In this document: piece by piece, positions 22,876-33,009 of the stretch
Layout: each line of letters begins with the position of its first letter
How positions within the stretch are numbered: the stretch's first letter is position 1
DNA from: Hydra vulgaris
Taxonomy: Eukaryota; Cnidaria; Hydrozoa; Anthoathecata; Hydridae
Direction of reading: 5' to 3'
Assembly: GCF_038396675.1 (NCBI RefSeq)
Contig: NC_088921.1
Span: forward strand, 64,882,001-64,946,000
Length of the DNA stretch: 64,000 nt
Notes under the pieces: model-generated
Seen by the model: the letters and a program-made list of their open reading frames with translations, nothing else
Databases searched by the model: none
What the model was told of the DNA's origin: nothing
Made by a program: the position numbers and the translations under genes

Positions 22876-23881
22876 TCAATACTTCGTGGTGAATCCTTTG
22901 TTGCCAATCACAGCCTTGCATCTTCGAGGCATAGATTCGATCAGGTGATCAATGAAACTTTGTGGAATCGCTGCCCAGGCCTTTTGGATTTGTTCAAACA
23001 GTTGATTCTTATTACGAACCCCTTCACGATTAATTCTGCGGTTGACGATCTCCCACAGGTTCTCGATAGGGTTGAGATCCGGAGATTGAGGCGGCCTATC
23101 CATCACCAATAGGTGGTTGTCTTGAAACCACTGCTTGACTACTTTTGCAGTGTGTTTCGGATTGTTGTCTTGCTGAAAAACCCATTTTATTGGCATATTC
23201 CATTCAGCATGAGGTAACAACATCTTTCAGGATATTTTTATACATGAAACGGTCCATTATTCCATCGTTTCGATGTATTTGACCTAGACCGTTAGCAGAA
23301 AAACACCCCCAGACCATTACATTGCCTCCACCATGCTTCACGGTCTTATGGCAGTAACGTAAGTTGAGGCGTTTTCCGGCCGGTCGACGTACACGGCAAA
23401 TGCCATCGCTCCCAATGATGTTGAACTTCGATTCATCACTGAACAGGACAGTTCGCCATTTTTGCACATTCCAGTCAATATGAGATGTAGCAAACAGGAG
23501 TCTTTTCTTCTGGTTTTTTAGTGAAATCAGCGGTTTCTTTGCAGGGCGTCGAGAAAACAATCTGGCATCAACAGCACGTCGTCTGATTATTCGGTCCGAT
23601 ACAGGCAGCTCTAATTGCTTTTGTATCTCGACTGATGATATCCAGGGATCCTTCTTGAGGGATCTGACGATCATAGAATTCTCTTTAGAAGTGGTGGAAC
23701 GCGGTCTTCCATCTTTGTTATCTGCTGCCAACTTCCCCGTAGAATGATATTTGGAACATAGTCTTGATACGGTCCATTTTTTTACGCGATATTTATCACA
23801 AATACTTTTTTGTGACATTCCACTTACGTAATCGCCAATAATTTTCTTTCTTAGTTCCAATCCAAGACTGTCGGGAGCCAT
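22876..23881 (-). pseudogene. Tc1 transposase (DD34E), one frameshift
   Basis: The start at 23881 ([20 protein letters not shown]) opens a paired-like DNA-binding region with two helix-turn-helix units. The catalytic core follows: FSDESKF (first Asp), [22 protein letters not shown] (second Asp) and SPDLNPIENLW (Glu), with 34 residues between the second Asp and the Glu. The stop lies at 22876-22878. A one-base shift at about 23215 separates the last third from the rest. Otherwise the length (about 335 codons) and motifs are complete, so this is a recently active copy. Confidence 0.88.
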
Positions 23882-24084
23882 TTTTGCACTTGAAGTTATA
23901 AAAATAATAAAAATAATCACGCTTCTCAAGGCTTACCGTGTTACATTTACCTTGCGATGATACAATAATGCTCTGTGGAACACAACATAATACTGACTGA
24001 TTGACTTCCATATACTGACTGAATTACATGTCGATTTACATGTCTCTTATATAGTAAAATGAACCTGTGTGAACCTGTTCTGGA

Positions 24085-24215
24085 AGATTCTAGATGCTTC
24101 TTTTCGATGCTTCTGGATGCGTCTGGATGCTTCTGAATGTTTATGGATACTTCTGGATGCTACTGGATGCTTCTTCTGGAAACTTCTGGAAGCTTCTGCA
24201 TGCTTCTGGAAACTT
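24085..24215. repeat. 12-bp minisatellite inside the Tc1
   Basis: Repeats of about 12 bp built on CTTCTGGATG and CTTCTGGAAA lie between the transposase start and the right terminal repeat. Confidence 0.75.
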
Positions 24216-24507
24216 CCTTTAATTATTAAAAAACTTCCGTGACGTTGACACGGACCAGACTTAAGAAAATGAAACAAACCAAAAAAGTTGCACTTGTTTT
24301 GTCCACTGCAAAATGGCACTTGTCAACGAAATTCTGCCTGTGTGCTGTCAACTGTCAGCTGATTGCTCATGTCATGGCATGCTATGACTCCAGACTCCTA
24401 AACTGTTTACTGTGGTAGTATAGTTCGTTTCGTTTTTAAGACATGTAAAATTAGGAACACTTTTTAGCATTGTTCGATGTTGGTTGCAAATGTTTTGTCC
24501 AATACTG

Positions 24508-24565
24508 TACATACATACATACATACATACATACATACATACATACATACATACATACATACATA
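24508..24565. repeat. (CATA)n microsatellite, right part
   Basis: Continuation of the tetranucleotide run split by the Tc1 insertion. It ends 40 bp before an endophilin-B exon. Confidence 0.9.
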
Positions 24566-24604
24566 GTTTATACATGTTATAATAAGTGAAGCTTGTTTTA
24601 ATAG

Positions 24605-24705
24605 GCAAATCACTTAAGTTCTTTACACAGTTTTGTTGAAGCGATTGGTGCATACCACATTCAATGCCAGCAATATGTGTCGGAAATACAGAAAGAATTG
24701 CAGCT
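24605..24705 (+). CDS. SH3GLB: Endophilin-B end-of-BAR exon
   Basis: Begins after TTTTAATAG and ends with two bases of a split codon before GTATGT. It encodes ANHLSSLHSFVEAIGAYHIQ and then a QKELQ tail, matching the end of the endophilin-B BAR domain (HHL-x2-L-x2-FVEA, then a LQKQL-type end). The Tc1 element lies less than 100 bp upstream yet the acceptor is intact. Confidence 0.9.
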
Positions 24706-24796
24706 GTATGTATACCTAATTATTTATTATATATTCGACTTTTTTACTATTGATTTATTTTATTTTAGTTTTATGGTTGATGCTTGCATTTTTTAG

Positions 24797-24953
24797 CCCA
24801 TTAGAACGGCCAACACGTCCTATTCTCCCATCTGACCCACCTCCTTACAATTCGGTTTTGCCTTCTAGTCGACCGTTAGTAACTCGCCGCGCTAAGGTTT
24901 TATACGATTATGACGCGTATGATACAACGGAACTATCATTACTTGCCGACGAG
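24797..24953 (+). CDS. SH3GLB: Endophilin-B linker and first half of SH3
   Basis: Starts with one base completing the previous codon and ends in phase 0 before GTATTT. The first 30 or so residues form a proline-rich linker (PTRPILPSDPPPYNSVLP), shorter than the vertebrate linker. The SH3 domain then begins with AKVLYDYDA and ELSLLADE, the ALYDY-like and acidic RT-loop motifs. SH3 domains of endophilins bind proline-rich partners. Confidence 0.92.
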
Positions 24954-25097
24954 GTATTTTTCTAATGGGTTAAATGTAATCATTTTTTAATTATTTGTGT
25001 TTTAATAAAGTTTCTATTCTGGGTTACATTTAGATACAATAGTTCTTTTTTTATTTATTTAATGATTTAATTAGAAATCAGTTGTTTTTTAATTTAG

Positions 25098-25124
25098 ATT
25101 GTAACCGTTTTTTTTTTAATTTAG
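25098..25124 (+). promoter_or_regulatory. Duplicated 3' splice site before the last endophilin-B exon
   Basis: The sequence AATTTAGATTGTAACCGTTT occurs twice, 27 bp apart. Splicing at the downstream AG (25123-25124) gives the normal SH3 frame. Splicing at the upstream AG (25096-25097) would add nine codons, the last of which is TAG, truncating the SH3 domain. Confidence 0.8.
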
Positions 25125-25229
25125 ATTGTAACCGTTTACAGTGTGGATGGACTTGCGAGTGATTGGATTATTGCTGAACGAGGTTCCCAATCAGGTAAAG
25201 TTCCAATTGCCTACCTGGAGCTAATGTAA
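25125..25229 (+). CDS. SH3GLB: Endophilin-B last exon, second half of SH3
   Basis: Encodes IVTVYSVDGLASDWIIAERG followed by GKVPIAYLELM and a TAA stop (25227-25229). The SDW tryptophan and the final GKVP-x-x-YLEL pattern are diagnostic of the endophilin-B SH3 domain, which sits at the very C-terminus in this family, as here. A canonical AATAAA follows 35 bp after the stop. Confidence 0.93.
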   Translation: MVTVYSVDGLASDWIIAERGSQSGKVPIAYLELM

Positions 25230-25263
25230 TGACAATGCACATAAAATATATTAAGCAATGCTA

Positions 25264-25269
25264 AATAAA
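25264..25269 (+). other. Polyadenylation signal
   Basis: AATAAA 35 bp downstream of the endophilin-B stop codon, the expected position if the 3' UTR is very short. Confidence 0.6.
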
Positions 25270-25639
25270 TTATTATTTTTATATAGAAAATTGACTCCAT
25301 TAATAACATTTAATGTAACAATTTTTTAATGGATACCTTAAATTTCTTTAATTTTTTTCAAATAATAAATCTTTCAAAGTTTTCTAATTTATTGTGATTT
25401 AAATACTTACAGTCAAATTGTGTTAGATATTTCTGGGTTTTATTTTTTTAAATAAACTTCTGATAAATACTTTGTAAAAGATCGATTATTTAGTTGATAT
25501 ATTAATTTAATCAGAAAGTTGTTCGTTTTATTTTCGTTTCATAATCGATAAAGATATTACAAACGCACGCACACACATCAAAAAAAAAAAAACTCAGTTT
25601 TTGACTTCAGCAAACAACTGACGTGGTAACATTAATTTA
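25270..25639. other. AT-rich intergenic stretch
   Basis: A short (CA)n-like run near 25563-25578. Nothing else recognised. Confidence 0.4.
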
Positions 25640-25911
25640 TAAAATATAATATTTATACACCAAGCACATTCACATATCCATTCACAGACACCAAGTCACA
25701 TTCACAGAATTTCTTTAACGCACATTATACATGTTTACAATAATTATATTGTAAACATGTATAATCACAGAGTTTCTTTAACGCACATTATACATGTTTA
25801 CAATAATTATATTGTAAACATGTATAATGTGCGTTAAAGAAACTCTGTGAATGTGACTTGGTGTCTGTGAATGGATATGTGAATGTGCTTGGTGTATAAA
25901 TATTATATTTT
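25640..25911. mobile_element. Long palindromic element with a nested duplication
   Basis: The outer arms read AATATTTATACACCAAGCAC and its inverse. The inner arms contain ACGCACATTATACATGTTTA. Part of the inner hairpin (CTTTAACGCACATTATACAT up to AACATGTATAAT) is present twice in a row, at 25714-25765 and 25774-25829. No coding content. Confidence 0.85.
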
Positions 25912-26337
25912 ACAAGTTCTTAACTTAAAATAATCTGAGTTACTAGTTCTCTATAAGCTCCTTATTTTTAAAAATGATACCTTTTTTAATTTTTTTGCTT
26001 CATTTTTTGTAAATATTGTTGATAGAATTTGATATAGTAACAGTAAAACTGATTTTATTTTTACAACATAAAATCAGTTCATTGTAGTAGATGAGATGGT
26101 TCTAGCTCACAGTGGGGCATAGTTTAGTCAGGATGTCTAAATTAAATATTGGCATTAAGTCGTTTGTTATCAAGAGTCATACCCTGACCGGATTTTAAAC
26201 GAACAAATAGTTTTTTCTTCTATTTTTCATACAAGAAAAAAAATTTTTTTTTCTAAATGCATGACGTTCATTAGTGACATAAAACCAACTTAGAAATGCA
26301 CTCTGATAATAATAAGTGTACTCGGTAAGGAAGGAGG
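25912..26337. other. Intergenic, nothing recognised
   Basis: AT-rich sequence without supported features. Confidence 0.4.
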
Positions 26338-26405
26338 CATAAACATTTTAGTTAATGTTCTTCCGCGGTACTCTGTAATAAGACCGTTGGAGCACCTTAA
26401 TGAAA
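26338..26405 (+). repeat. SINE tail fragment
   Basis: Contains TGTTCTTCCGCGGTACTCTG, then ATAAGACCGT and GGAGCACC. The same order of motifs forms the tail of the tRNA-headed SINE at 37217-37405 and, more weakly, of the one at 27074-27230. The tRNA-like head is absent here. Confidence 0.65.
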
Positions 26406-26842
26406 GAAGGAAAAACTAATACACGGGTGGCCTATATTAATTTTCGCAAAATTTTTCAACCCACTTTGAGTCTATTAAGGGTAAGTTGAGCAGCTTTGAA
26501 AAAAATAAAAATAAACTATCGAACACAAACATTAGTTAGGTTTTAAAAAGAACAGTAACACTTTGGAAAAAATGATTAACTTTAATCAAAGTTCCGATGA
26601 ATTAGTAAAATATCAACACTTAAGTGATGGAAAAAGTTTAAAAGCATTCAAGAGAAAAATAGAAAAAAATATTTTTTTATCTTTTTGGTCCAAAATAGAA
26701 AAAGTGCCGTGCATCTTATTCATATAATTATTAAGTTCCCTAATCTCCTACTCTGTTTATCAATTTTTTACCATTTACCGAAAGAAAAAAACAGTAAAAA
26801 AATTTAAATAGAGCGCAGATAAAATTAAAAATTCTTACTTAC
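26406..26842. other. Intergenic or intronic, nothing recognised
   Basis: AT-rich. If the adjacent - strand exon is real, this would be its downstream intron (GTAAGTAAG donor at 26842-26834). Confidence 0.35.
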
Positions 26843-27028
26843 CCGTTAAGATCATCCTCTCCTTCTTTTACCTTTCTGTTTAATCTAGAAAAAAATTCAC
26901 CGACCCTTTATTTTTACTCAACTCTGTAATTAAGCACATAAGAGTAAAAGATAGATAAAGAGCTGCTGCACTAATTGCAAGAATGAATATAAACGTTATT
27001 GCCTGTTGACCTCCACATATTGAAAATG
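26843..27028 (-). CDS. Possible host exon encoding a transmembrane segment
   Basis: On the - strand an acceptor (TTTATGTAG) is followed by an open frame with a strongly hydrophobic stretch (AITFIFILAISAAALYLSFT) and then a charged tail. A one-base shift in a T-run (about 26893-26899) is needed to continue into SRLNRKVKEGEDDLNG, which ends at a consensus GTAAGTAAG donor. The pattern of a membrane helix, a basic/acidic tail and strong splice sites suggests an exon of a small membrane protein, perhaps a multi-pass one. The frameshift could be a sequencing homopolymer error or show a pseudogene. No family recognised. Confidence 0.4.
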
Positions 27029-27073
27029 CTACATAAATTTTGTTAAAATTAAAGTTTTGTTAAAAGTTGTTGA

Positions 27074-27230
27074 AAAGGAGTAGCCGTAGTACAATGGTTA
27101 GCATGCTTGCCTCAGAAGCTAGAGATCCCTGGTTCAACACCACCACCTCTAGGCTAGTTTTACAACAACAGTAAGAAAGAGGTGTGAACTTCCTTTCAAA
27201 TACTCCGTGAGAAGACCGTAAGTGATCGTC
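27074..27230 (+). mobile_element. tRNA-derived SINE
   Basis: A perfect pol III A-box (TAGTACAATGG) and perfect B-box (GGTTCAACACC) are followed by a tail containing GTGTGAACTTCC and GAGAAGACCGTAAG, shared with 26338-26405 and 37217-37405. The body is non-coding and depends on a LINE for mobility. Confidence 0.8.
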
Positions 27231-27231
27231 T

Positions 27232-27414
27232 ATAAATTACGTCACGCAAACTTTCACAATAAACGAAATTAAAAAAATAAAAGTTTTCCCTCGCAGTCTT
27301 AATTTAAATAAAAAATCAAAATAGCACTTTAAGTTTAATGAAAATCGCCACGTAAAAGAGCCTAATATCGCCTACTTCTGCTTTATAAATATATTTTGCG
27401 TTACGTAATTTATG
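27232..27414. mobile_element. MITE with ATAAATTACGT ends
   Basis: Inverted ends ATAAATTACGT(C/A)ACGCAAA about 180 bp apart. They follow the SINE directly. No coding content. The end motif resembles a MITE type I have seen in many invertebrates, but the family is not resolved. Confidence 0.65.
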
Positions 27415-27542
27415 GATGATTGCTAAGGACTTCTTGGGTATCTAAAATAAAATTTAATAAAAGGGAAAAAAAAGAAAAGTTAATTACAAAATCAAAAATA
27501 AAGTTTATAATACAATATTGTTTTTTTTTATTTATTTGACGA

Positions 27543-27830
27543 ATATTCTTTTTTTTTTTTTTTTTGACATCTTCGCTTCTAACAAGGCTGCAACCATCCA
27601 CTAATTAAAGTTGGAAGTTACTGAAAGAGAAAAGATGAAGATTGTAGAGTAAGATAAAAATTGACGGATGACTTAAAGGATTACAAATTATATGAATAAG
27701 GAAAGCAAGATGAAGGGAGCGAATTCCAAAGAGATGATGTTCGAGGGAAAAAACTAGATGAATAAGCGTTTTTGGAACACTTAGGAACAGTCACAGAAAA
27801 AGACACAGATAAATTACTTCAGAATTTTTA
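27543..27830 (-). mobile_element. LINE 3'-end fragment (same family as 12.6-15.4 kb)
   Basis: A T-run (27549-27565) followed by CATCTTCGCTTCTAACAAGG and the 3' UTR up to AGGAACAGTCACAG. It matches the 3' ends of copies 1 and 2. This is a dead-on-arrival, strongly 5'-truncated insertion. Confidence 0.85.
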
Positions 27831-28084
27831 ACATTCCGTTATCAATGTATGTCCTGCTATAAATTAAAATAAAAAGTAAAATCAATTGAAGTAATAAAGT
27901 TGTTAAAAATGTTTAAAAAAAACTTATTTAAAATAGATTTTTAACTTATTTTTAAATTTAATCAATGAGTTGATTTTCCTAAATTCTAATGGATCATTAT
28001 CATTATATGGATCATTATAATAGATCATTATCGAGTCCTGCACCAGGGTAATAGAAAAAAATTTTCAGCAAATTCAAGTGAGAT
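27831..28084. other. Non-coding, AT-rich
   Basis: Nothing firm. On the - strand an acceptor-like TTTATAG at 27857 precedes a short open stretch, which is too weak to annotate as an exon. Confidence 0.3.
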
Positions 28085-28320
28085 TTTCGGAATTATAATT
28101 AGGTTACAGTTCCCAGCCAACATTGACAAACGGGCACCGTATGGTTTTTGACTGGGCTTACGGGAACGGGATTTTGACGAGTAAATGTTTTGGTTTCCGG
28201 ACGGGTCCCATATGGTAAAAAAATCCAGCAAATTTACTTGATTGGGTTTTATCTGGTTTTTATCAGGGCAGAAGGATCTAATAAAAATCTGCGGATTTGA
28301 CGGGTTTCCCATAAAGTTCC
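28085..28320. repeat. Repeat with recurrent GGG/CCC-ATATGG motifs
   Basis: Contains GGGTCCCATATGG, CGGGCACCGTATGG and GGGTTTCCCAT-like strings, unusual for this AT-rich region. A similar style occurs at 46290-46385 (CCCATATGGACCC). Probably an interspersed repeat; no frame is convincing. Confidence 0.35.
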
Positions 28321-28666
28321 CAAAAGGTTTAAACTAATAATTAAAAAATCATTACAAAACTTACTCGATGGTTGCCATTTACAATTAGAATTGTGCGTGA
28401 AATCAATTTAAAAATTTAACTTTTATGCATTATGTTTTTTGTATACATTGTAAAAAAATTTAAATCATTGATATTTGATTAACTTTGATTTAAAATTGTA
28501 CGCTTGTAATATCAACAATAATATCATAATATACATTATAATAACTTATACTTATAATACTTATACTAATAAATCATAGCGTTCTCTACTACAGGCCTAT
28601 TCATCGCGCAACCGGATTTTTTTGTGGAGGCCTACTTTTTTACGGCAAGAAATATTATTTCTCCAC

Positions 28667-28817
28667 GTTCAGACCACTGATCTCAATAATAATTGTTATT
28701 ATTGAGATCAGTGATTTGTTATTATTGAGATCAGTTATATTATTGTTATTATTGAGATCAGTTATATTATCAGTGTTATTATTGAGATCAGTTATTATTG
28801 AGATCAGTGGTTCAGAC
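28667..28817. repeat. Subterminal repeat/hairpin array in the P-like element
   Basis: The unit TTATTATTGAGATCAGT occurs five times in direct orientation (near 28696, 28720, 28746, 28774 and 28792) and once inverted (28676-28692). The outer boundaries GTTCAGACCACTGATCTC and its inverse enclose the array. It may bind transposase or be a nested foldback element. Confidence 0.8.
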
Positions 28818-28983
28818 CAGATAAAATGTCATGTTGTTTGTGATATATATTTAAATAATGAAATATAATACAATATTAATGAACTTATGTAATTTAAACA
28901 TGGAGTTTCAGATTTAATTCAAAGCGAATAATATATTTATAAAATTATAAAAAAATATTTATAAAAATTTAGATTAAATCATC

Positions 28984-31495
28984 ATGCCAAATAAATGTTG
29001 TGTGTATGCTTGTCACACCAACTATCAAAGTGAAAAAAACAATATATCTAGTAAAGTTAATAAAATATCAGTTTATCGGTTTCCAAGTGATAACGTTGAG
29101 CGTGAAAAATGGATAAAAGCTATTCCAAACTCTGGTTTAGTTGTTAAAAAGTATACTGTTATCTGTGAGTTACACTGGCCTCCAAATTTTGATACAGTTA
29201 TAGTGCGTGGAGGAAAACGTCGACCAAAAAATCCTCCTTCTGTTTGGCTGGGAATACCTTTATCTCAAATTCCAACTTCTAATCCAACTGAAAGAACTAC
29301 CAAAAGATCCTTAAGTGGCATTAGAAGTACATTAAATGATGAGCTAGACACATTTTTTAAAAGGGATAAAGCTACTTTTTGTGACATTAAAAACAAGTTT
29401 ATCAATAGCAATGATCACCAATATCCAATTTTATCGTTTATGGTTGATGGCTGTATTTTTATACAATCTTTGCAATTTTTTAATGGAATTCCTTTTTTTG
29501 TAATTAAAATTTATGAAAGTCTTACCTTTGAAACATTTCATTATGGGATTAAGTGTCACATTTCTAGCTTAACAGTAAATCGAATCATAACTGTTGATAC
29601 CTGGTCTAAGTTTGATGAGATACTTCGTTTTTTAAGCTCCTTGAAAACAGACAATAAAAAAGAAGTAATTATGCAACATATTTCAGTTATGGGACCAAAA
29701 ACAGTTGGAAATAAACTTTATACACCTGAAATACTTATACGCTCTTTTGTATATTTTTCAACATCAAGGGCATTATATAATCGCTTAAGAAATGATTATC
29801 AACTTCCATCTATTTCAACACTGACTCGAATTACTTCAAAAATTTCTAATATTAATGAAAACAAATTTATTTATTCAATTTTTAACTCTCTTCCGGATAA
29901 GCAGAAATTATGTATCATACTACATGATGAAATATATGTTAAAAAAAGTTTGCTTTACCATGGTGGAACTATTTTTGGTAGATCGGAGGATAACCCAGTG
30001 GAATTGTCCAAAACATTGTTAGAGATTATGGCTGTTTGTTTAAACGGTGGTCCAAAGGTGTTAATTAAAATGATACCAATATCAAAATTACGATCTGATT
30101 TTTTGTTTGAACAGATTAATTTAACCAATCAAATAATTGATTCAGTCAGTGCAAATGTAAAAGCTATTATATGTGATGGGAATCGTGTTAATCAGGCTTT
30201 TTTTAAAATGTACACGATCGTTCCAGGAAAACCATGGTTAACAGTAGATGGAAAGTATTTACTTTATGATTTTGTACACCTCATAAAAAATATTCGTAAT
30301 CTTTGGTTAACTGAAAAAACTCAGGAATTAATATTTGACGATAACGGAGTAACCAGGATTGCAAAATGGACTCATTTAAAGCAGCTTTATAATGCAGAAT
30401 CCAGAAGCTTTCTAAAGTTATCTGACCTGAATGAAATTTCTATTTCTCCTAAACCTGTTGAACGACAGTGTGTATTGACGGTTTTAAGAGTATTTTCTGA
30501 AAAAACTTACGCTGCTCTTTTGCAACATCCTGACATGATTCATAGTGATGTTAACGACACTGCCATATTTATCAATAAAGTTATTATTTGGTGGAAAATT
30601 TTGAATGTCAAAGCTATTGGTGCTGATACAAGGCATAATGATCCTTTGCAGGCTGTTATCAATAATCCTGATGACAACCGTTTAAATTTAATACTACAAT
30701 TTGGTGATATGGTAGTTAAAATGGCAGGTCCCAAAGGTAAGCGTATTAAACAGCTTTCTAAAGATACTGCAACTTGTATACATCAAACTTGTTATGGACT
30801 AGTAGATTTATTTACTTAACACTACGCAAAACTATGTACTTCTGGGTCAATTTACATCAGATCACCTGGAAAAAGAATATAGTATACTTCGTCAAGGATC
30901 TGGTGGTACTTATTTTCTTAGTGTTCAACAAGTTATTGAAAAATTACGTATCAAACATGCATCTTTACTTTTGAAATTAAATGTAGGTATTGACAATTTT
31001 AATGTGAAGTCTGGTCATCAATGTGTGTTATGCCATTACAAATTGTCTGAAGACTGCTGCGAAATTCTTGATAACTTGCAAGATCTAGAATCTTCTATTG
31101 CTGATGATGTCAAAATGTCACTTATTTACATTGCTGGTTATGTTTCACGAAATGATAAAGAACGAACTGATTATGAACTTTTAGATCAAACAACGTTCTA
31201 TTATCAAAAATATGGTCAGTTTTCTAAATTTTTGGATCGTGGTGGATTAAAAATTCCAACTGATAATTTGTGCCAATGGACATTTTTTTGTTTTGTAATT
31301 TTTCAAATAGTTAAAGATCATGTTTGCAGAAAATCTTTAAGCAGTATTTTTATGATTATATCAGACTATTATTTATTGGATATGGAAGAACATCATTGTG
31401 TAATATTGAGCAACATTTTTTTAAAAAATTTATGTACCACTGTCACTCCAAGATCTGGCAAAGAACCTGCACTAAAAGTATTAAAAATCTCTTAG
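28984..31495 (+). pseudogene. P-element/THAP9-like transposase, one frameshift
   Basis: Codons 1-611 are open from ATG 28984. An N-terminal THAP zinc finger has C6 and C10, then C61-x2-H64, with the conserved FP (33-34), W43 and a P after the His. The RNase H-like catalytic core follows: ILHDEIYVK (Asp about 315) and ICDGNRVNQAFF (Asp about 398). The frame ends at 30819, while frame 2 continues from about 30801 with TQNYVLLGQFTSDHLEKEYS (the Glu region), then GSGGTYFLSVQQ, and ends at 31495. A single indel in the ATTTATTTACTT stretch explains the split. Active transposase would bind the element ends and use a DDE core. The rest looks intact, which suggests recent activity. Confidence 0.9.
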
Positions 31496-32047
31496 AAGTC
31501 TACTTAGTTGTCTATTATTTATAATATATATATAGTGTAAAAGTTTTATATTATATATATTATAAATATTTATATTATAAAACTATTTTATAAAAGATCT
31601 GTAAAAGTTTCATATAGTAGTTTTTTTTTTTTTTTTTAGATTTTGTTAACAATTTTAATCAAAATTTATCTAATATTCTTTGTTTGGTTTAATAACATTT
31701 CTACTCAATATAAAAAAATATCAATTTTGTATTTAGATGTTAAAGCCGAAACTAAAGCTGAAAGTATATAATTATGTAAATGTGTGAAATTTTAATATAG
31801 AAAAAATTTCTTTGCCCTTTATTTACATTGTTTATTACTTAAGATTATTTTTTCTTTCTTTTTCTTTTTTTATCAAAAAAAAATTATTAGGCTATACAGA
31901 GAATTAAAAATACTTTTTAGCTTTAATAAAGTTATTTTTTTAGCTTTAACAAAGTTATTTTTTTTTTGCCGTAAAAAAGTAGGCCTCCACAAAAAAATCC
32001 GGTTGCGCGATGAATAGGCCTGTAGTAGAGAACGCTATGTAATAAAT

Positions 32048-33009
32048 ACTTATAATACTTAACTTATATTTACAATACTGAAAAATTATTTATTGATATA
32101 GATTTTTGCATTCAAACATTAATTATAAAACTTATAATTAAAAATTTAACTACATAACATAAAAAATGATAACTAAAAAAAGATAATAGTTATTATATAG
32201 ATCATGACCATATGCTTATTTATTATAACTGAGTTATAATAAATTAAGCACCGTTTTTGTTTTCCATAACTTAATTTTAAAATGTTGGGATAAAAATATT
32301 ATTTTGCTAATTAAAGGAACAAAAATAGGTTTGTATCTTATGTATATCTTGTATTTTGCTGCATGTTTAAGAATATTTCTGCTTGACAATATTTGCATGA
32401 GTAAAAGTTACTTCAACAACCAGAATGTATTTTTGATAAATATTAGTTATGACAGGTTAGTAAATATAGTTATGATAATAACAGCATTAACTAATAACTA
32501 TTAGAATTAGTGTGAGACTTAGGTATGATAGAATTGCATGAGGTTTGGGGACAAATATAATGGCTAGAGTAAATATTACCTTAGTTTAAAAAAACACTTA
32601 TATTATGATTAAGTATATACATCAAAACAACTATGTTGTCTATAAAGTAGTGGTTGCAGCTGATATTTCAGCTTCAGCTTTAAACTCATCAGATTCAGAT
32701 TAAAGCTAAAGGTGATCAAGTCAATTTAATCAGCTTGATAGCTGATAGTAAAATAGAATAATACTCCATAAATATATTATTTAAAAAAACATGTAGAAAA
32801 TTTTTCAATGAAAATCTAAAATAGTGACATAATTTAAGTATACATATGAAAAAATTTTAAATAAAATTTGCAGAAAGTTGTTGCTGTTTATAAAAGTTCC
32901 TGTCAGAGCCAAGGCCTAGCACTTGCAATTTTGGGGGACCCAAAATTGGGTTTTTAGAGATTTGTTTGAAAAATGGTACTCAAAAACCTAATTTCATTTT
33001 TGATTATCT
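32048..33009. other. AT-rich intergenic, nothing recognised
   Basis: No transposase or exon signature. A 66-residue open frame at 32304-32504 is compositional. Confidence 0.4.

Larger units (their letters stand above)
22622..24507 (-). mobile_element. Tc1 element with IR/DR ends
   Basis: Bounded by CAGTATCGGACAAAAC on the left and its inverse CAATACTG on the right, with TA duplicated at 22620-22621 and 24508-24509. A related motif recurs inside each end: AAAACAAGTGCAAC near 22828 on the left, and its inverse GTTGCACTTGTTTTGTCC near 24281 on the right. This gives two transposase-binding-like repeats per roughly 200-bp end, the IR/DR plan known from Sleeping Beauty-type elements. Confidence 0.85.
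28575..32039 (+). mobile_element. P-element-like transposon, structurally complete
   Basis: A 3465-bp element with 74-bp identical terminal inverted repeats (28575-28648 and 31966-32039) beginning CATAGCGTTCTCTACTACAG. It is flanked by the direct 8-bp duplication TAATAAAT (28567-28574 and 32040-32047). P elements make 8-bp duplications. It carries a THAP-type transposase gene with one frameshift, and an array of ATTATTGAGATCAGT repeats just inside the left end. Confidence 0.93.

Noticed and set aside
24047..24319. 90-codon - strand frame rich in S, R, H and K near the Tc1 start
   Set aside because: Runs through the 12-bp minisatellite in the Tc1 5' region; repetitive composition explains it.
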